DNA from: Alphaproteobacteria bacterium UBA3439
Lineage (GTDB): Bacteria > Pseudomonadota > Alphaproteobacteria > Puniceispirillales > Puniceispirillaceae
NCBI GenBank assembly: GCA_002378605.1
Contig: DFSK01000030.1
Span: 1 to 5,228 of the forward strand
Length of the DNA: 5,228 nucleotides
Direction: 5' to 3'
A model generated the notes under the pieces. The model made no database searches, was not told where the DNA came from, and saw only the letters and a list, made by a program, of their open reading frames with translations. The number at the start of each line of letters is the position of its first letter. Positions within the stretch are counted from its first letter, which is position 1. The translations under genes and the position numbers were made by a program. Of this stretch, positions 5,206 to 5,228 are shown one piece after another.

Positions 5206-5228
5206 GGGAAAGGGGAAAGGGGAAAGGG
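5206..5228. repeat. Tandem (GGGAAAG)3 G-rich repeat upstream of the dehydrogenase gene
   Basis: Three copies of the 7-bp unit GGGAAAG followed by GG reach the window edge, so the true copy number is unknown. The tract ends 17 bp upstream of the dehydrogenase start, next to its ribosome-binding site. Four G-runs of at least three, separated by AAA, meet the simple rule for a G-quadruplex on the + strand, which is the template strand for that gene. The - strand reads as a CCCTTTC polypyrimidine tract. Confidence 0.85.

Overview
The window looks like a piece of a proteobacterial chromosome with moderate G+C, most likely from a marine alphaproteobacterium. That placement is an inference from the full TRAP dicarboxylate-type transporter, the tight operon spacing and the general style of the proteins; no taxonomic marker gene is present. 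Five protein genes are well supported, one of them cut by the left edge. I see no rRNA, tRNA, CRISPR array, transposase or phage gene.

Layout. Positions 1-3307 (+ strand) hold an apparent four-gene operon: the C-terminal half of a TRAP solute-binding protein (dctP-like, 1-536), a hairpin with a T-run (548-585), the small membrane subunit (dctQ-like, 605-1123), the large permease subunit (dctM-like, 1120-2394, overlapping its neighbour by ATGA), and an isocitrate lyase/PEP mutase superfamily enzyme with the lyase signature KRCGH (2417-3307). Positions 3308-3446 are a short gap between convergent genes. It contains an inverted repeat and a 12-codon ORF with a good ribosome-binding site. The - strand then carries a 224-residue protein that I do not firmly recognise but that resembles dimeric alpha/beta-barrel proteins (3447-4121). 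After a 164-bp gap with two inverted repeats comes a 300-residue NAD(P)-dependent beta-hydroxyacid dehydrogenase-like enzyme (4286-5188). The right edge is a (GGGAAAG)3 tandem repeat just upstream of that gene.

How the parts may work together. The transporter would bring in an organic acid, and the lyase downstream would cleave a 2-hydroxy or branched dicarboxylate/tricarboxylate C-C bond to give a 2-oxoacid plus a second carboxylate. The convergent dehydrogenase and the small barrel-like protein could act on the same compound or a neighbouring one. This is a plausible organic-acid uptake and breakdown locus with an unknown substrate. The genes belong to known families; the combination and substrate are what remain open. 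I found no clear evidence of a wholly new type of system.
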